Of a stretch of DNA of 7,294 nucleotides, positions 1 through 6,381 are shown in pieces. A program made the translations under genes and the position numbers. The notes beneath the pieces are model-generated. The model made no database searches, was not told the DNA's origin, and saw only the letters and a program-made list of their open reading frames with translations. The stretch's first letter is position 1, and each line of letters starts with the position of its first letter. The stretch spans positions 1-7,294 of the forward strand of contig CACZON010000251.1 of the NCBI GenBank assembly GCA_902782805.1. Direction: 5' to 3'. Source of the DNA: Oscillospiraceae bacterium (GTDB lineage: Bacteria; Bacillota; Clostridia; Oscillospirales; Acutalibacteraceae).

Positions 1-76
1 CGACCAGCAAAAGCGGAACGACGATAAAGATGACCATCCATACGATGTACGGGGCGGCGGCGCCTTTTGCTTTCAT
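1..76 (-). CDS. potB: Polyamine ABC transporter permease, N-terminal fragment (PotB-like)
   Basis: Only the first 25 codons are inside the window and the gene runs off its left edge. The ATG at 76-74 overlaps the TGA of potA (75-73) as ATGA, which implies translational coupling. A GAGGAGG ribosome binding site lies at 90-84, seven bases upstream, inside the glutamate codons of the potA tail. The visible peptide begins MKAKGAAAPYIVWMVIFIVV: a short basic start followed by a hydrophobic stretch, as expected for the first membrane helix of a MetI-type permease. The PotB assignment rests mainly on its position directly after potA. The usual order potA-potB-potC-potD is family knowledge. Too little is visible to exclude a permease of another MetI-type importer. 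Confidence 0.72.
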   Translation of the reverse strand, partial: MKAKGAAAPYIVWMVIFIVVPLLLV

Positions 77-1212
77 GCTTCCGCCTCCTCTTCTTCCGCA
101 TCTACGGCGTTGATATCCTCCTCCATCTCGTCGCTGAAGGTGGAATAATCGCCGAACATGCCGGAGTATTCCGATTTTTTCATCACGTGGATATCGTCGG
201 GATCGAGGATGATGCCGATCTCCTTGCCGACTTCCTCGAAATCGGTCGACTGGATCATCCATTTGAAGCCCTTGATATCGACGATGATCTCGTAATGAAC
301 GCCCTGGAAATTGAGGCTTGTAACGACGCCGCGCAGCATACCTTTCGCCGCTTCCGTTACCTTGACATCCTCAGGACGGATAACGACGTCGACCGGCTCG
401 CGTTTTGCGAATCCTTTATCGAGGCATTTGAAGGTTGCGCCCGCAAAGGAAACGACGTAATCTTCGAGCATGTGGCCGTCGAGGATATTGCTTTCGCCGA
501 TGAAATCGGCAACGAAGGCGTTCTGCGGCTCGTTGTAGATATCCTCCGGCGTTCCGATCTGCTGGATCACGCCCTTATCCATAACGACGACCGTATCGGA
601 CATCGAGAGCGCTTCCTGCTGATCGTGGGTGACGAAAAGGAAGGTGATCCCGGTTTGCTGCTGGATCTTTTTCAGCTCGGACTGCATATCCTTGCGCAGC
701 TTCATATCGAGCGCGGAAAGCGGTTCGTCGAGGAGAAGCATCTTCGGATCGTTCGCGAGCGCACGGGCGATCGCAACACGCTGCTGCTGGCCACCGGAAA
801 GCTTGCCGACGCCGCGTTTGGCGTAGCCCTTCAAATCGACGAGTTCCAGCATCCGGTGAACCGTTTCGTTGATCTCTTTTTCGCTTTTGTTCTTGATCCG
901 CATCCCGAACGCCACGTTTTCGTAGACGTTGAGGTGCGGGAAGAGGGCGTAGCGCTGGAAGATCGTATTGACGTTGCGTTTATGCGGCGGAAGGTCGGTG
1001 ATCTTTACGCCGTTGAAGTAAACGTCGCCGCTATCGGGGGTAATGAATCCGCCGATGCTTCGCAGGATCGTCGTTTTACCGCATCCCGAGGGACCGAGCA
1101 GCGTTACAAATTCGCCGTCGCGAATTTTCAGATTAAAATCCTTAAGAACCGGCGTCTCGCCGTCGAACGATACGGTAATGTTCTCGAGCGAAACCAAAAC
1201 ATTGTTTTCCAT
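73..1212 (-). CDS. potA: Spermidine/putrescine import ATP-binding protein PotA
   Basis: This 379-residue ATPase would energise polyamine import at the inner face of the membrane with PotB/PotC and a binding protein PotD. The ABC domain is complete: Walker A GPSGCGKTT (40-48), Q-loop in IFQRYALFPHL (Q86), signature LSGGQQQR (138-145), Walker B LLLDEP (159-164) and switch histidine H196 in FVTHDQQEA. A TOBE-type region follows at about 274-345. The FQRYALFPHL segment and overall length match PotA rather than other importer ATPases. An unusual acidic tail (about 362-379) ends in EEEEAEA. The ATG at 1212 is chosen because a GGGGGG run (1228-1223) lies ten bases upstream. The longer reading frame begins at a TTG (1284) that is the promoter -35 box, so it cannot be translated from that promoter. 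The stop overlaps the potB start. Assignment to polyamines rather than another substrate is by family resemblance. Confidence 0.93.
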   Translation of the reverse strand: MENNVLVSLENITVSFDGETPVLKDFNLKIRDGEFVTLLGPSGCGKTTILRSIGGFITPDSGDVYFNGVKITDLPPHKRNVNTIFQRYALFPHLNVYENVAFGMRIKNKSEKEINETVHRMLELVDLKGYAKRGVGKLSGGQQQRVAIARALANDPKMLLLDEPLSALDMKLRKDMQSELKKIQQQTGITFLFVTHDQQEALSMSDTVVVMDKGVIQQIGTPEDIYNEPQNAFVADFIGESNILDGHMLEDYVVSFAGATFKCLDKGFAKREPVDVVIRPEDVKVTEAAKGMLRGVVTSLNFQGVHYEIIVDIKGFKWMIQSTDFEEVGKEIGIILDPDDIHVMKKSEYSGMFGDYSTFSDEMEEDINAVDAEEEEAEA

Positions 1213-1255
1213 CTTCACAAAACCCCCCGATATTTCACGTTTTTTACAATAACAC

Positions 1256-1284
1256 AATATAGAACAATCGCAGTAAAATGTCAA
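1256..1284 (-). promoter_or_regulatory. Sigma-A promoter of the pot operon
   Basis: The minus strand has TTGACA (1284-1279, a perfect -35), a 17-base spacer and TATATT (1261-1256, five of six for the -10). The expected transcription start is near 1249, giving a leader of about 37 bases to the potA ATG. An A-rich run directly upstream (around 1293-1288) could act as an UP element. The leader holds ATTGTGTTATTGT, a short direct repeat of ATTGT, but no clear operator or riboswitch is visible. Confidence 0.85.
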
Positions 1285-1290
1285 GGATTT

Positions 1291-1410
1291 TTTCAGCTCT
1301 TTTCGATTTTTTCCCGAATTTTTCCGATTTATTTTTGAAATATCTCCGCTTTCCTCCGAAATTCTCCCAGATACTTTGTTTTTCTCCGTTTTATTTCGTT
1401 TTCTTCCGGT
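1291..1410. repeat. Helically phased pyrimidine tract (degenerate 10-bp repeat)
   Basis: On the plus strand this stretch is almost all T, C and A. Twelve G positions occur at 1296, 1305, 1316, 1326, 1337, 1348, 1358, 1370, 1378, 1388, 1398 and 1408 (the last followed by a second G). The intervals are 9, 11, 10, 11, 11, 10, 12, 8, 10, 10 and 10, a mean near 10.2. Most G residues follow C, and the rough unit is TTTCTCCGTT. The tract sits between the divergent promoters, its left end about 6 bp behind the potA -35 and its right end about 45 bp behind the esterase -35. It may be a decayed tandem repeat or phased T/A tracts that bend DNA; which of these is not settled. Confidence 0.65.
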
Positions 1411-1454
1411 TTTGTTTTCTCCGGCGCAATCGTTCCCGTGCGGCGGATTGTCGC

Positions 1455-1483
1455 TTTACATTTTTTGACGGGAGCGGTATAAT
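1455..1483 (+). promoter_or_regulatory. Sigma-A promoter of the esterase-CPBP cluster
   Basis: TTTACA (1455-1460, five of six for -35), a 17-base spacer and TATAAT (1478-1483, perfect -10) precede the first esterase gene. Transcription should start near 1490, leaving a leader of about 29 bases that contains the GGAGG ribosome binding site at 1505-1509. No other promoter of this quality is seen before 3241, so it probably serves all three genes. Confidence 0.85.
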
Positions 1484-1518
1484 AAAGGCAACGAAATTCC
1501 GATCGGAGGTACCCGAAT

Positions 1519-2325
1519 ATGGCAACCCTGCAGATGAACATTCTTTCCCTGCGGCTCGGAATGCAGATGAATTTTTCCGTCTACCTGCCGAGCTACGTTC
1601 CCTCGAAAGAGAACGCGAAGAAGACTTATGCCGAAATCTATCCGCGCGGAGAAACGTTCAAAACGCTCTGGCTTCTGCCCTCGGAATACGGCGACGATCA
1701 GGAGCTGATCGGGCATACCGCGATTCTCCGCTATGCCGAACAGAAAGGCTTCGCCGTCGTTTTCCCCTGCCCGCTCAACCGGCAGTATTCCAACGAATAC
1801 CCCGGTCAGAAATTCCTCGATTTCATCACCGACGAGCTCTGGACGGTCTGCCACGGTACCTTCGCGCTCTCCGAAAAGCGCGAGGACAATCTGATCGGCG
1901 GCGTTTCCCTCGGCGCCTACGGCGCGCTCAAGGGTGCGATGCGCAACCCGGAAAAATACGGCGGCGTCCTGATGATCGGCGGCGCCTGCGAAGAGGACCT
2001 CAAAGGCGGTTATCTCGCCGCGGTCAACGAAAAGATCGCACAGGAGGGCCTGATCCCCCATCTTCCGCTCGACGACGCCCCCGAAGGCGACGCGGAGATC
2101 CTCCCCGCCGCGAAGGCGCTGCGCGAAAGCGGAACCGAAAAGCCGGAGATCTCGATCTTCTGGGCCGGGAACGATCCGCTCGCCCCGTTCGCACAAAGAG
2201 CCGCCCGGAATCTTTCGGCGCTCGGATATCCCGTTCGCGCAAAAGAATTCGCGGATTGCGGCGACAGCTGGGAATTCCGCGATCTCGCCCTCAAAGAAGC
2301 GATTGAAACGCTTCCCGACGCGTAA
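1519..2325 (+). CDS. Degenerate PF00756-type esterase (likely inactive or altered)
   Basis: This 268-residue protein has no signal peptide or membrane segment, so it should be cytoplasmic. It has the alpha/beta-hydrolase layout of the EstA/esterase D (PF00756) group and is a clear paralogue of the next gene: both share REDN followed by a GxSxG elbow with Ser130. The nucleophile elbow GGVSLGAYG (127-135) is intact and D219 in AGNDP fits the catalytic acid. The oxyanion segment, HGGSGDD in the paralogue, reads PSEYGDD here (54-60). The position of the catalytic histidine, H249 in the paralogue's NHEWDF, is taken by aspartate in GDSWEF (D249 here). I infer a pseudoenzyme or changed chemistry, possibly a regulatory partner of the intact paralogue. 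The ATG is supported by GGAGG at 1505-1509, nine bases upstream. The next gene starts 15 bases downstream, so the two are co-transcribed. Natural substrate unknown. Confidence 0.85.
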   Translation: MATLQMNILSLRLGMQMNFSVYLPSYVPSKENAKKTYAEIYPRGETFKTLWLLPSEYGDDQELIGHTAILRYAEQKGFAVVFPCPLNRQYSNEYPGQKFLDFITDELWTVCHGTFALSEKREDNLIGGVSLGAYGALKGAMRNPEKYGGVLMIGGACEEDLKGGYLAAVNEKIAQEGLIPHLPLDDAPEGDAEILPAAKALRESGTEKPEISIFWAGNDPLAPFAQRAARNLSALGYPVRAKEFADCGDSWEFRDLALKEAIETLPDA

Positions 2326-2340
2326 AAGGAGGAATCGGTT

Positions 2341-3204
2341 ATGGCAGTAATGCGCCTCAACTTTATCTCGAAAGAACTCGGCATGGCAACGAACGTCACC
2401 GCGATCCTTCCGAGCTTCGATCAGGGCTTCGACGTAGGCAAAACGCTCGACGAAGTTTACCGCCCGAAAGAGAAGTATCCGGTCTTATGGCTGCTCCACG
2501 GCGGCAGCGGCGACGACGCCGACTACCTCAACTGGACGAATATCGCCCGTTACGCGGTGGAATACAACTGCGCGGTGATCTGCCCCTGCGATTACAACGC
2601 CGCCTATTCCGACTATCCCCGCGGCGCTAAATACTATAAATACATCACCGAAGAGCTGCGTGATTTTATCTTTTCGCGGTTCCCCGCGCTCTCCGACCGA
2701 CGCGAAGACAACTTCATCGGCGGCCTCTCAATGGGCAGCGGCGGCGCGATGAAGATCGCGATGGAGCGCTGCGAGGATTATTCCTACGCGCTGATCATGT
2801 CCGGCGGAATCTCGCCGAAAGGAAGGCTGACGGGCGGCCATGCGGCGTTCCGCGAGAAAATCATCGCCGCCGGCTGGCCGATGCCCAAGCAGCCCTTCGA
2901 CGTAACGCGCCCGGATATCGAAGCGCTCGCCGCCGAAAACATCGAAAAAGGCCGGAACGTTCCGAAATTCATTCTGGCCTGCGGCGAGAGCGACTCGATC
3001 GCCTACGCGGCCCATTGCTACGCAAAAGAGCTGCTCGGTGAGCTCGGCTACGATCCGATCGTCTTCAGTCTGCCCGGATACAACCACGAATGGGATTTCT
3101 GGGAGATCGTTCTGGCCCGCGTCTTCCGTGACTGGCTGCCGACCCGGCAGAAAATCAAAACCGACGTCACCGCCGACGCCTGGAAACCGGCCGATCAAAA
3201 ATAA
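2341..3204 (+). CDS. PF00756-type alpha/beta-hydrolase esterase (EstA/tributyrin esterase-like)
   Basis: A cytoplasmic 287-residue hydrolase predicted to cleave short acyl esters. It carries the whole catalytic set: oxyanion motif HGGSGDD (53-59), nucleophile Ser130 in GGLSMGSGG (127-135), acid D218 in CGESD, and H249 in GYNHEWDF. Family members include Lactococcus-type tributyrin esterases, S-formylglutathione hydrolases and acetyl-xylan esterases; the sequence does not choose between these substrates. No secretion signal is present, which argues against direct polysaccharide deacetylation outside the cell. The ribosome binding site GGAGG (2328-2332) lies eight bases before the ATG in the 15-base gap after the paralogue. 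The pair is best explained by tandem duplication. The C-terminal 20 residues (from about 268) extend beyond the hydrolase core and look hydrophilic. Confidence 0.9.
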   Translation: MAVMRLNFISKELGMATNVTAILPSFDQGFDVGKTLDEVYRPKEKYPVLWLLHGGSGDDADYLNWTNIARYAVEYNCAVICPCDYNAAYSDYPRGAKYYKYITEELRDFIFSRFPALSDRREDNFIGGLSMGSGGAMKIAMERCEDYSYALIMSGGISPKGRLTGGHAAFREKIIAAGWPMPKQPFDVTRPDIEALAAENIEKGRNVPKFILACGESDSIAYAAHCYAKELLGELGYDPIVFSLPGYNHEWDFWEIVLARVFRDWLPTRQKIKTDVTADAWKPADQK

Positions 3205-3240
3205 ACCTTTCCAAAAATCATACCGTATCGGAGTCAACGT

Positions 3241-4200
3241 ATGAAAAAGATCAAACGCAACGGCGTGCTTCTCTTCCTGATCCTCGTGTTCGCGCTCGGC
3301 TGGGCGCTGCAGTTCGGCTTCTATTTCATCAAAGAACCGGTCGCGATCCTGATCGCCCAGTATCTGATCAGCTATATCCCGCTGATCGCGGTTCTTCTTA
3401 CCTGCAAGGTGTTCCGGAAAGAAAAAACCGGGATCTCGATGGAGCTGCGCTTTAAGAAAACCTGGAAGACGTTCTTCCTCGCCTGGATGGGCACTTTCTC
3501 GCTCGTCGCGGTCTGCACCGTCTTCTATTACTTCGTCTTCCGCGGCGAATACGACCGCAACTGCGGCTATTACGCGCAGTTCGTTCCGCAGAACGTCCTC
3601 GATATGGGCGTCAATCCCGTCGATTTCGTCCCGCTCGATCTGCTCCAGAATTTCGTTCTGGCGCCGTTCTATCATCTGCTGATCGTCGTCGGCGAAGAAT
3701 TCGGCTGGCGCGGCTATCTGATGCCGCAGCTGGAGGAGCGCTTCGGGCTCAAAAAAGCGTTGCTGCTCACCGGCGCGATCTCCGGCGTCTGGCGTTTCCC
3801 GCAGATCGTGCTTTACGGCTACGCCTACGGCGAGGGATATCCCGGCGCGCCGTTCCTCGGGCTGCTGCTCTTCGTTGTCTATTCCGTGGCGATCCATATC
3901 TTTTTTACGTATTTCTATTACAAAACCCAGAGCATCTGGATCTCGTCCTTCTCGGCGGGAATCGTCTACAGCTGCGCCCCCTGCGCGCTCTATTTCCTCC
4001 ACGGAGACCCAGCGAATACGCTCCTCGGGCCGACGATCACCGGCGCCGTTGCGATGGTGCCGCTCGTTGTGGTTTCGATCCTGATCTTCTTCCTCTCCCC
4101 CTTCGGCGGTCAGGCGAGATTCGACCCGCAGAAGAATATGAAATACGAACAGCCCGAATACAGCCGCACCGCGCTTTTCCGCCGCGGCGGCAAGCACTGA
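3241..4200 (+). CDS. CPBP/CAAX (Rce1/Abi)-type membrane protein with non-canonical active site
   Basis: A 319-residue integral membrane protein with about eight hydrophobic segments (roughly 9-29, 35-57, 76-100, 137-150, 172-193, 203-226, 234-252 and 262-286) and a charged C-terminal tail. Motif 1 of the CPBP intramembrane protease family is clear: EEFGWRGYL (152-160), giving the paired glutamates E152-E153 and R157. The family's second motif normally places histidine in a segment like GLWHLP; here it reads GVWRFP with R185. The third motif, normally HxxxN after an SIW-type segment, reads SIWISSFSAGIVYS (231-244), with no histidine or asparagine. Protease activity is therefore doubtful; substrate binding, chaperone or immunity-like roles are open. 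GGAG at 3230-3233 is seven bases before the ATG. The gap from the esterase stop is 36 bases with no promoter seen, so it probably shares that transcript. Confidence 0.85.
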   Translation: MKKIKRNGVLLFLILVFALGWALQFGFYFIKEPVAILIAQYLISYIPLIAVLLTCKVFRKEKTGISMELRFKKTWKTFFLAWMGTFSLVAVCTVFYYFVFRGEYDRNCGYYAQFVPQNVLDMGVNPVDFVPLDLLQNFVLAPFYHLLIVVGEEFGWRGYLMPQLEERFGLKKALLLTGAISGVWRFPQIVLYGYAYGEGYPGAPFLGLLLFVVYSVAIHIFFTYFYYKTQSIWISSFSAGIVYSCAPCALYFLHGDPANTLLGPTITGAVAMVPLVVVSILIFFLSPFGGQARFDPQKNMKYEQPEYSRTALFRRGGKH

Positions 4201-4262
4201 TTCCGGTTATCCCGCCAAAAAGATCTACGCTCAGACTGTATATGTTCTGGCAAAAAGCAAAA

Positions 4263-4301
4263 CCCGCCGCATTTTCATAATGCGGCGGGCTTTCGTTTTT
4301 T
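4263..4301. terminator. Bidirectional intrinsic terminator
   Basis: A perfect 11-bp stem, CCCGCCGCATT (4263-4273) with AATGCGGCGGG (4279-4289), encloses a five-base loop. On the plus strand it is followed by CTTTCGTTTTTT, ending the esterase-CPBP transcript. On the minus strand it is followed by TTTTGCTTTTT (4262-4252), ending the pepF transcript. Its position between two convergent genes fits this double role. Confidence 0.93.
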
Positions 4302-4314
4302 ATCGGTTGCTTTG

Positions 4315-6096
4315 TTATTTGATCAGCTCGGCAAACTCTTCGAGCGAGCGCTCGAAAACGTCGAGCGCGTTTTTGACCGTATTCGGATCGGTCAGATCGA
4401 CGCCGGCGATCTTGAGCTCCTCGATCGGATAATCGCTGCCGCCGGTCGAAAGGAATCTGAGGTAATCGGAGGGATCGCCCGTCTCCAAAATCCGGCTTGC
4501 GATCGAAACGGCGGAGCAGAAGCCCGTTGCGTACTGATAGACGTAGAACGCGCGGTAGAAATGCGGGATTCTTGACCATTCGATATCCTGAAGCGGCGGA
4601 ACCTCGGCGCCCTCGTAATAGAGCAGGTTGAGCTCGCGGTAAATCGCGGAGAGCGACTGCGCCGTAAGCGGTATGCCGTTCTGGGCCTTTTCGTGGGCGA
4701 TGCGCTCAAACTCCGCGAAGAGCGTCTGGCGGTAGACGGTCGTGCGGAAGCCCTCGAGGAAATGATTGAGAATATAGGCTCTCCTGCCCGGATCCTTCTC
4801 GGTTTTGAGCAGATATTTCGTGAGCATCACCTCGTTGACCGTTGAGGCGACCTCGGCGACGAGGATGCGGTAATCGTGATTTGCGAAGCTCTGGGCACGC
4901 GCGGAAAAATAGGAATGCATCGCGTGTCCGAGCTCGTGGGCGAGGGTGAAAACGTCGTCGAGCGTGCCGGTATAGTTGAGCAGGACGTAAGGATGAACGC
5001 CGTAAACGCCGCAGGAGAAAGCGCCGGTCGTTTTGCCGTGATTTTCGTAGACGTCGATCCAGCCCTCGGAAAAGGCGCGGTCGAGCAAAGCGCCGTATTC
5101 CTTGCCGAACGGCGCGGTTGCCGCTTTTACGATCTCCTGCGCTTCTGCGTAGGAGACCTTAAAATCGACGTCCTTTACGATCGGGCAGTAGAGATCGTAC
5201 ATATTGAGATCCTCAAGGCCGAGAATCTCCGCGCGCAGCGCAAGATATTTTTTCATCGCCGGGAGCTTGTCGTGAACGGCGGCAACCAGGCTGTCGTAGA
5301 CCGAGATCGGAACGTTGCTCGCAAAAAGCGCGCGTTCGATCGCCGACGGAAATCGCTTGACTTCGGCAAAATAGTTATCGAATTTCACGCTGCCGGAATA
5401 GGTCGCGGCGAACGTATTGAGATAGCGCCTGAACTCGCCGAAATACGCTTCAAACGATTCTTTTCGAACGCGGCGGTCCGTGCTCTCGCGGAACACCATA
5501 AAATTGCCGTGGGTCAGCTGCTGCTCCTCACCGCTGCCGTCGAGAATCTTCGGGAAGGACATATCGACGCTTTCGAGCATCTCAAAGGCGTTGTCCGGCG
5601 TCTGGGCGGCGTCGGAGAGCTTCGCGAGCATCGTCTCGCATTCCTCCGAGAGCGTATGGGGCTTCGCGCGAGCGGTATCCTCGAGGATATGGCGGTAAGG
5701 CGCGAGCGCTTCGCTTTGGAGAAACTGCTGCAGCTTTTCTTCCGGCATGGACAAAAGCTCCGGATCAAAGAAGGCGAGCTGCGCCTGCAGCGCAACGTAG
5801 AGGCTCATCGCCATCCCTTCCATCTCCTGATATTCGCTGTTTCCGTTGTCGCCGTTTTTCTGCAGCGACGCGTAGAGGTAAACGAGCTCGGTTTCATAGA
5901 GCGTTTCGTATACCTGATCGTAAGCCCTGCGAAGCGCCTGCGGGCTTTCGGTCAGCGTTCCGCGAAGCGAAGCAAGCGCTTTGACCTTTTCCGCGGCGGC
6001 TTCGCGCGCTTCTTCCCACGCCGCGCGCGAAGAATATATCTTTGTAAGATCCCATTGAAATTTCGGGTCCATTTCTTCCCGTTTTTTCAGTTCCAT
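4315..6096 (-). CDS. pepF: Oligoendopeptidase F (M3 family zinc metallopeptidase)
   Basis: This 593-residue protein matches the roughly 600-residue length of PepF. It is a cytoplasmic zinc peptidase that trims oligopeptides (about 7-17 residues in studied members), completing protein turnover or use of imported peptides. The zinc site is HELGH (387-391) with the third ligand most likely E415 in AEVAST, by alignment with the thimet oligopeptidase glutamate. The C-terminal segment PHFYRAFYVYQYATG (511-525) is the family's conserved histidine/tyrosine substrate-binding region. The N-terminal helical domain (about 1-200) is complete. The ATG at 6096 is preferred because GAGG (6107-6104) lies eight bases upstream; the longer GTG start at 6105 overlaps that binding site. 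The gene is monocistronic as seen: a promoter at 6120 and a terminator after the stop. No active-site residue is missing. Confidence 0.96.
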   Translation of the reverse strand: MELKKREEMDPKFQWDLTKIYSSRAAWEEAREAAAEKVKALASLRGTLTESPQALRRAYDQVYETLYETELVYLYASLQKNGDNGNSEYQEMEGMAMSLYVALQAQLAFFDPELLSMPEEKLQQFLQSEALAPYRHILEDTARAKPHTLSEECETMLAKLSDAAQTPDNAFEMLESVDMSFPKILDGSGEEQQLTHGNFMVFRESTDRRVRKESFEAYFGEFRRYLNTFAATYSGSVKFDNYFAEVKRFPSAIERALFASNVPISVYDSLVAAVHDKLPAMKKYLALRAEILGLEDLNMYDLYCPIVKDVDFKVSYAEAQEIVKAATAPFGKEYGALLDRAFSEGWIDVYENHGKTTGAFSCGVYGVHPYVLLNYTGTLDDVFTLAHELGHAMHSYFSARAQSFANHDYRILVAEVASTVNEVMLTKYLLKTEKDPGRRAYILNHFLEGFRTTVYRQTLFAEFERIAHEKAQNGIPLTAQSLSAIYRELNLLYYEGAEVPPLQDIEWSRIPHFYRAFYVYQYATGFCSAVSIASRILETGDPSDYLRFLSTGGSDYPIEELKIAGVDLTDPNTVKNALDVFERSLEEFAELIK

Positions 6097-6119
6097 CAAA
6101 AACACCTCGTTTCCGTTTT

Positions 6120-6148
6120 ATTGTATCATGCTTTTTCCGTTTTGAACA
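6120..6148 (-). promoter_or_regulatory. Extended -10 promoter of pepF
   Basis: The minus strand reads TGATACAAT (6128-6120), an extended -10 with a TACAAT hexamer (five of six). A weak -35 TGTTCA (6148-6143, three of six) lies 17 bases upstream, so the extended element probably compensates. The start would fall near 6113, leaving a leader of only about 17 bases that just contains the GAGG site. No stronger candidate was found upstream. Confidence 0.65.
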
Positions 6149-6159
6149 TCCTTTTTCCG
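6131..6159 (-). repeat. CGGAAAAAG direct repeat upstream of pepF
   Basis: On the minus strand CGGAAAAAG occurs at 6159-6151 and again, exactly 20 bases on, at 6139-6131, with a shorter CGGAAA at 6115-6110 beyond the -10. The two full copies fall on the same helix face and flank the weak -35. They could bind a regulator or simply be A-rich promoter DNA. Confidence 0.45.
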
Positions 6160-6182
6160 GGGTCGAAGGGCGTTTCTTTTGC

Positions 6183-6220
6183 CGAATACAAGAAAAGTTC
6201 ATAATTCTTTCTTGTATTCG
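6183..6220. repeat. 13-bp perfect inverted repeat
   Basis: CGAATACAAGAAA (6183-6195) is repeated in inverse as TTTCTTGTATTCG (6208-6220) around a 12-base centre. There is no following T-run on either strand, so it is not an ordinary terminator. It lies about 55-95 bases upstream of the pepF -10. It could be an operator, an RNA hairpin in an unannotated transcript, or a remnant of a small element. Confidence 0.7.
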
Positions 6221-6381
6221 TTACAAAACTCTGCTTTTTTCTTCACAAATGTCTTCTATACTATAGTCAGACGAAGAGAAAAAACGACTCCCCCCTTTCC
6301 TGATTACTGCCGCGCTTCGGGCGGAAACATCCGGATCGAAAACCGGCAGACAAACGATCCCTCATCTTTGAGTTCTCATAT

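Noticed and set aside
67..1338. Plus-strand open frame of 423 codons opposite potA
   Set aside because: It is the antisense shadow of potA with no ribosome binding site or recognisable domain; PotA carries all ABC motifs on the other strand.
1278..2306. Plus-strand open frame of 342 codons beginning in the promoter region
   Set aside because: Its first part translates the pyrimidine tract into phenylalanine-rich sequence and the rest is an arginine-rich out-of-frame reading of the first esterase, which has a proper ribosome binding site and family motifs.
2728..4197. Long minus-strand open frame of 489 codons
   Set aside because: It runs antisense through the second esterase and the CPBP gene, has a charged, repetitive composition, and would cross the end of one real gene and the start of another.
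4876..6204. Plus-strand open frame of 442 codons opposite pepF
   Set aside because: Antisense shadow of pepF with no start signal and no domain; the pepF zinc site and full length settle the strand.
6257..6267. Overlapping -10-like boxes TATACT and TATAGT as a promoter
   Set aside because: No acceptable -35 lies 16-18 bases upstream on either strand and no gene starts suitably downstream.
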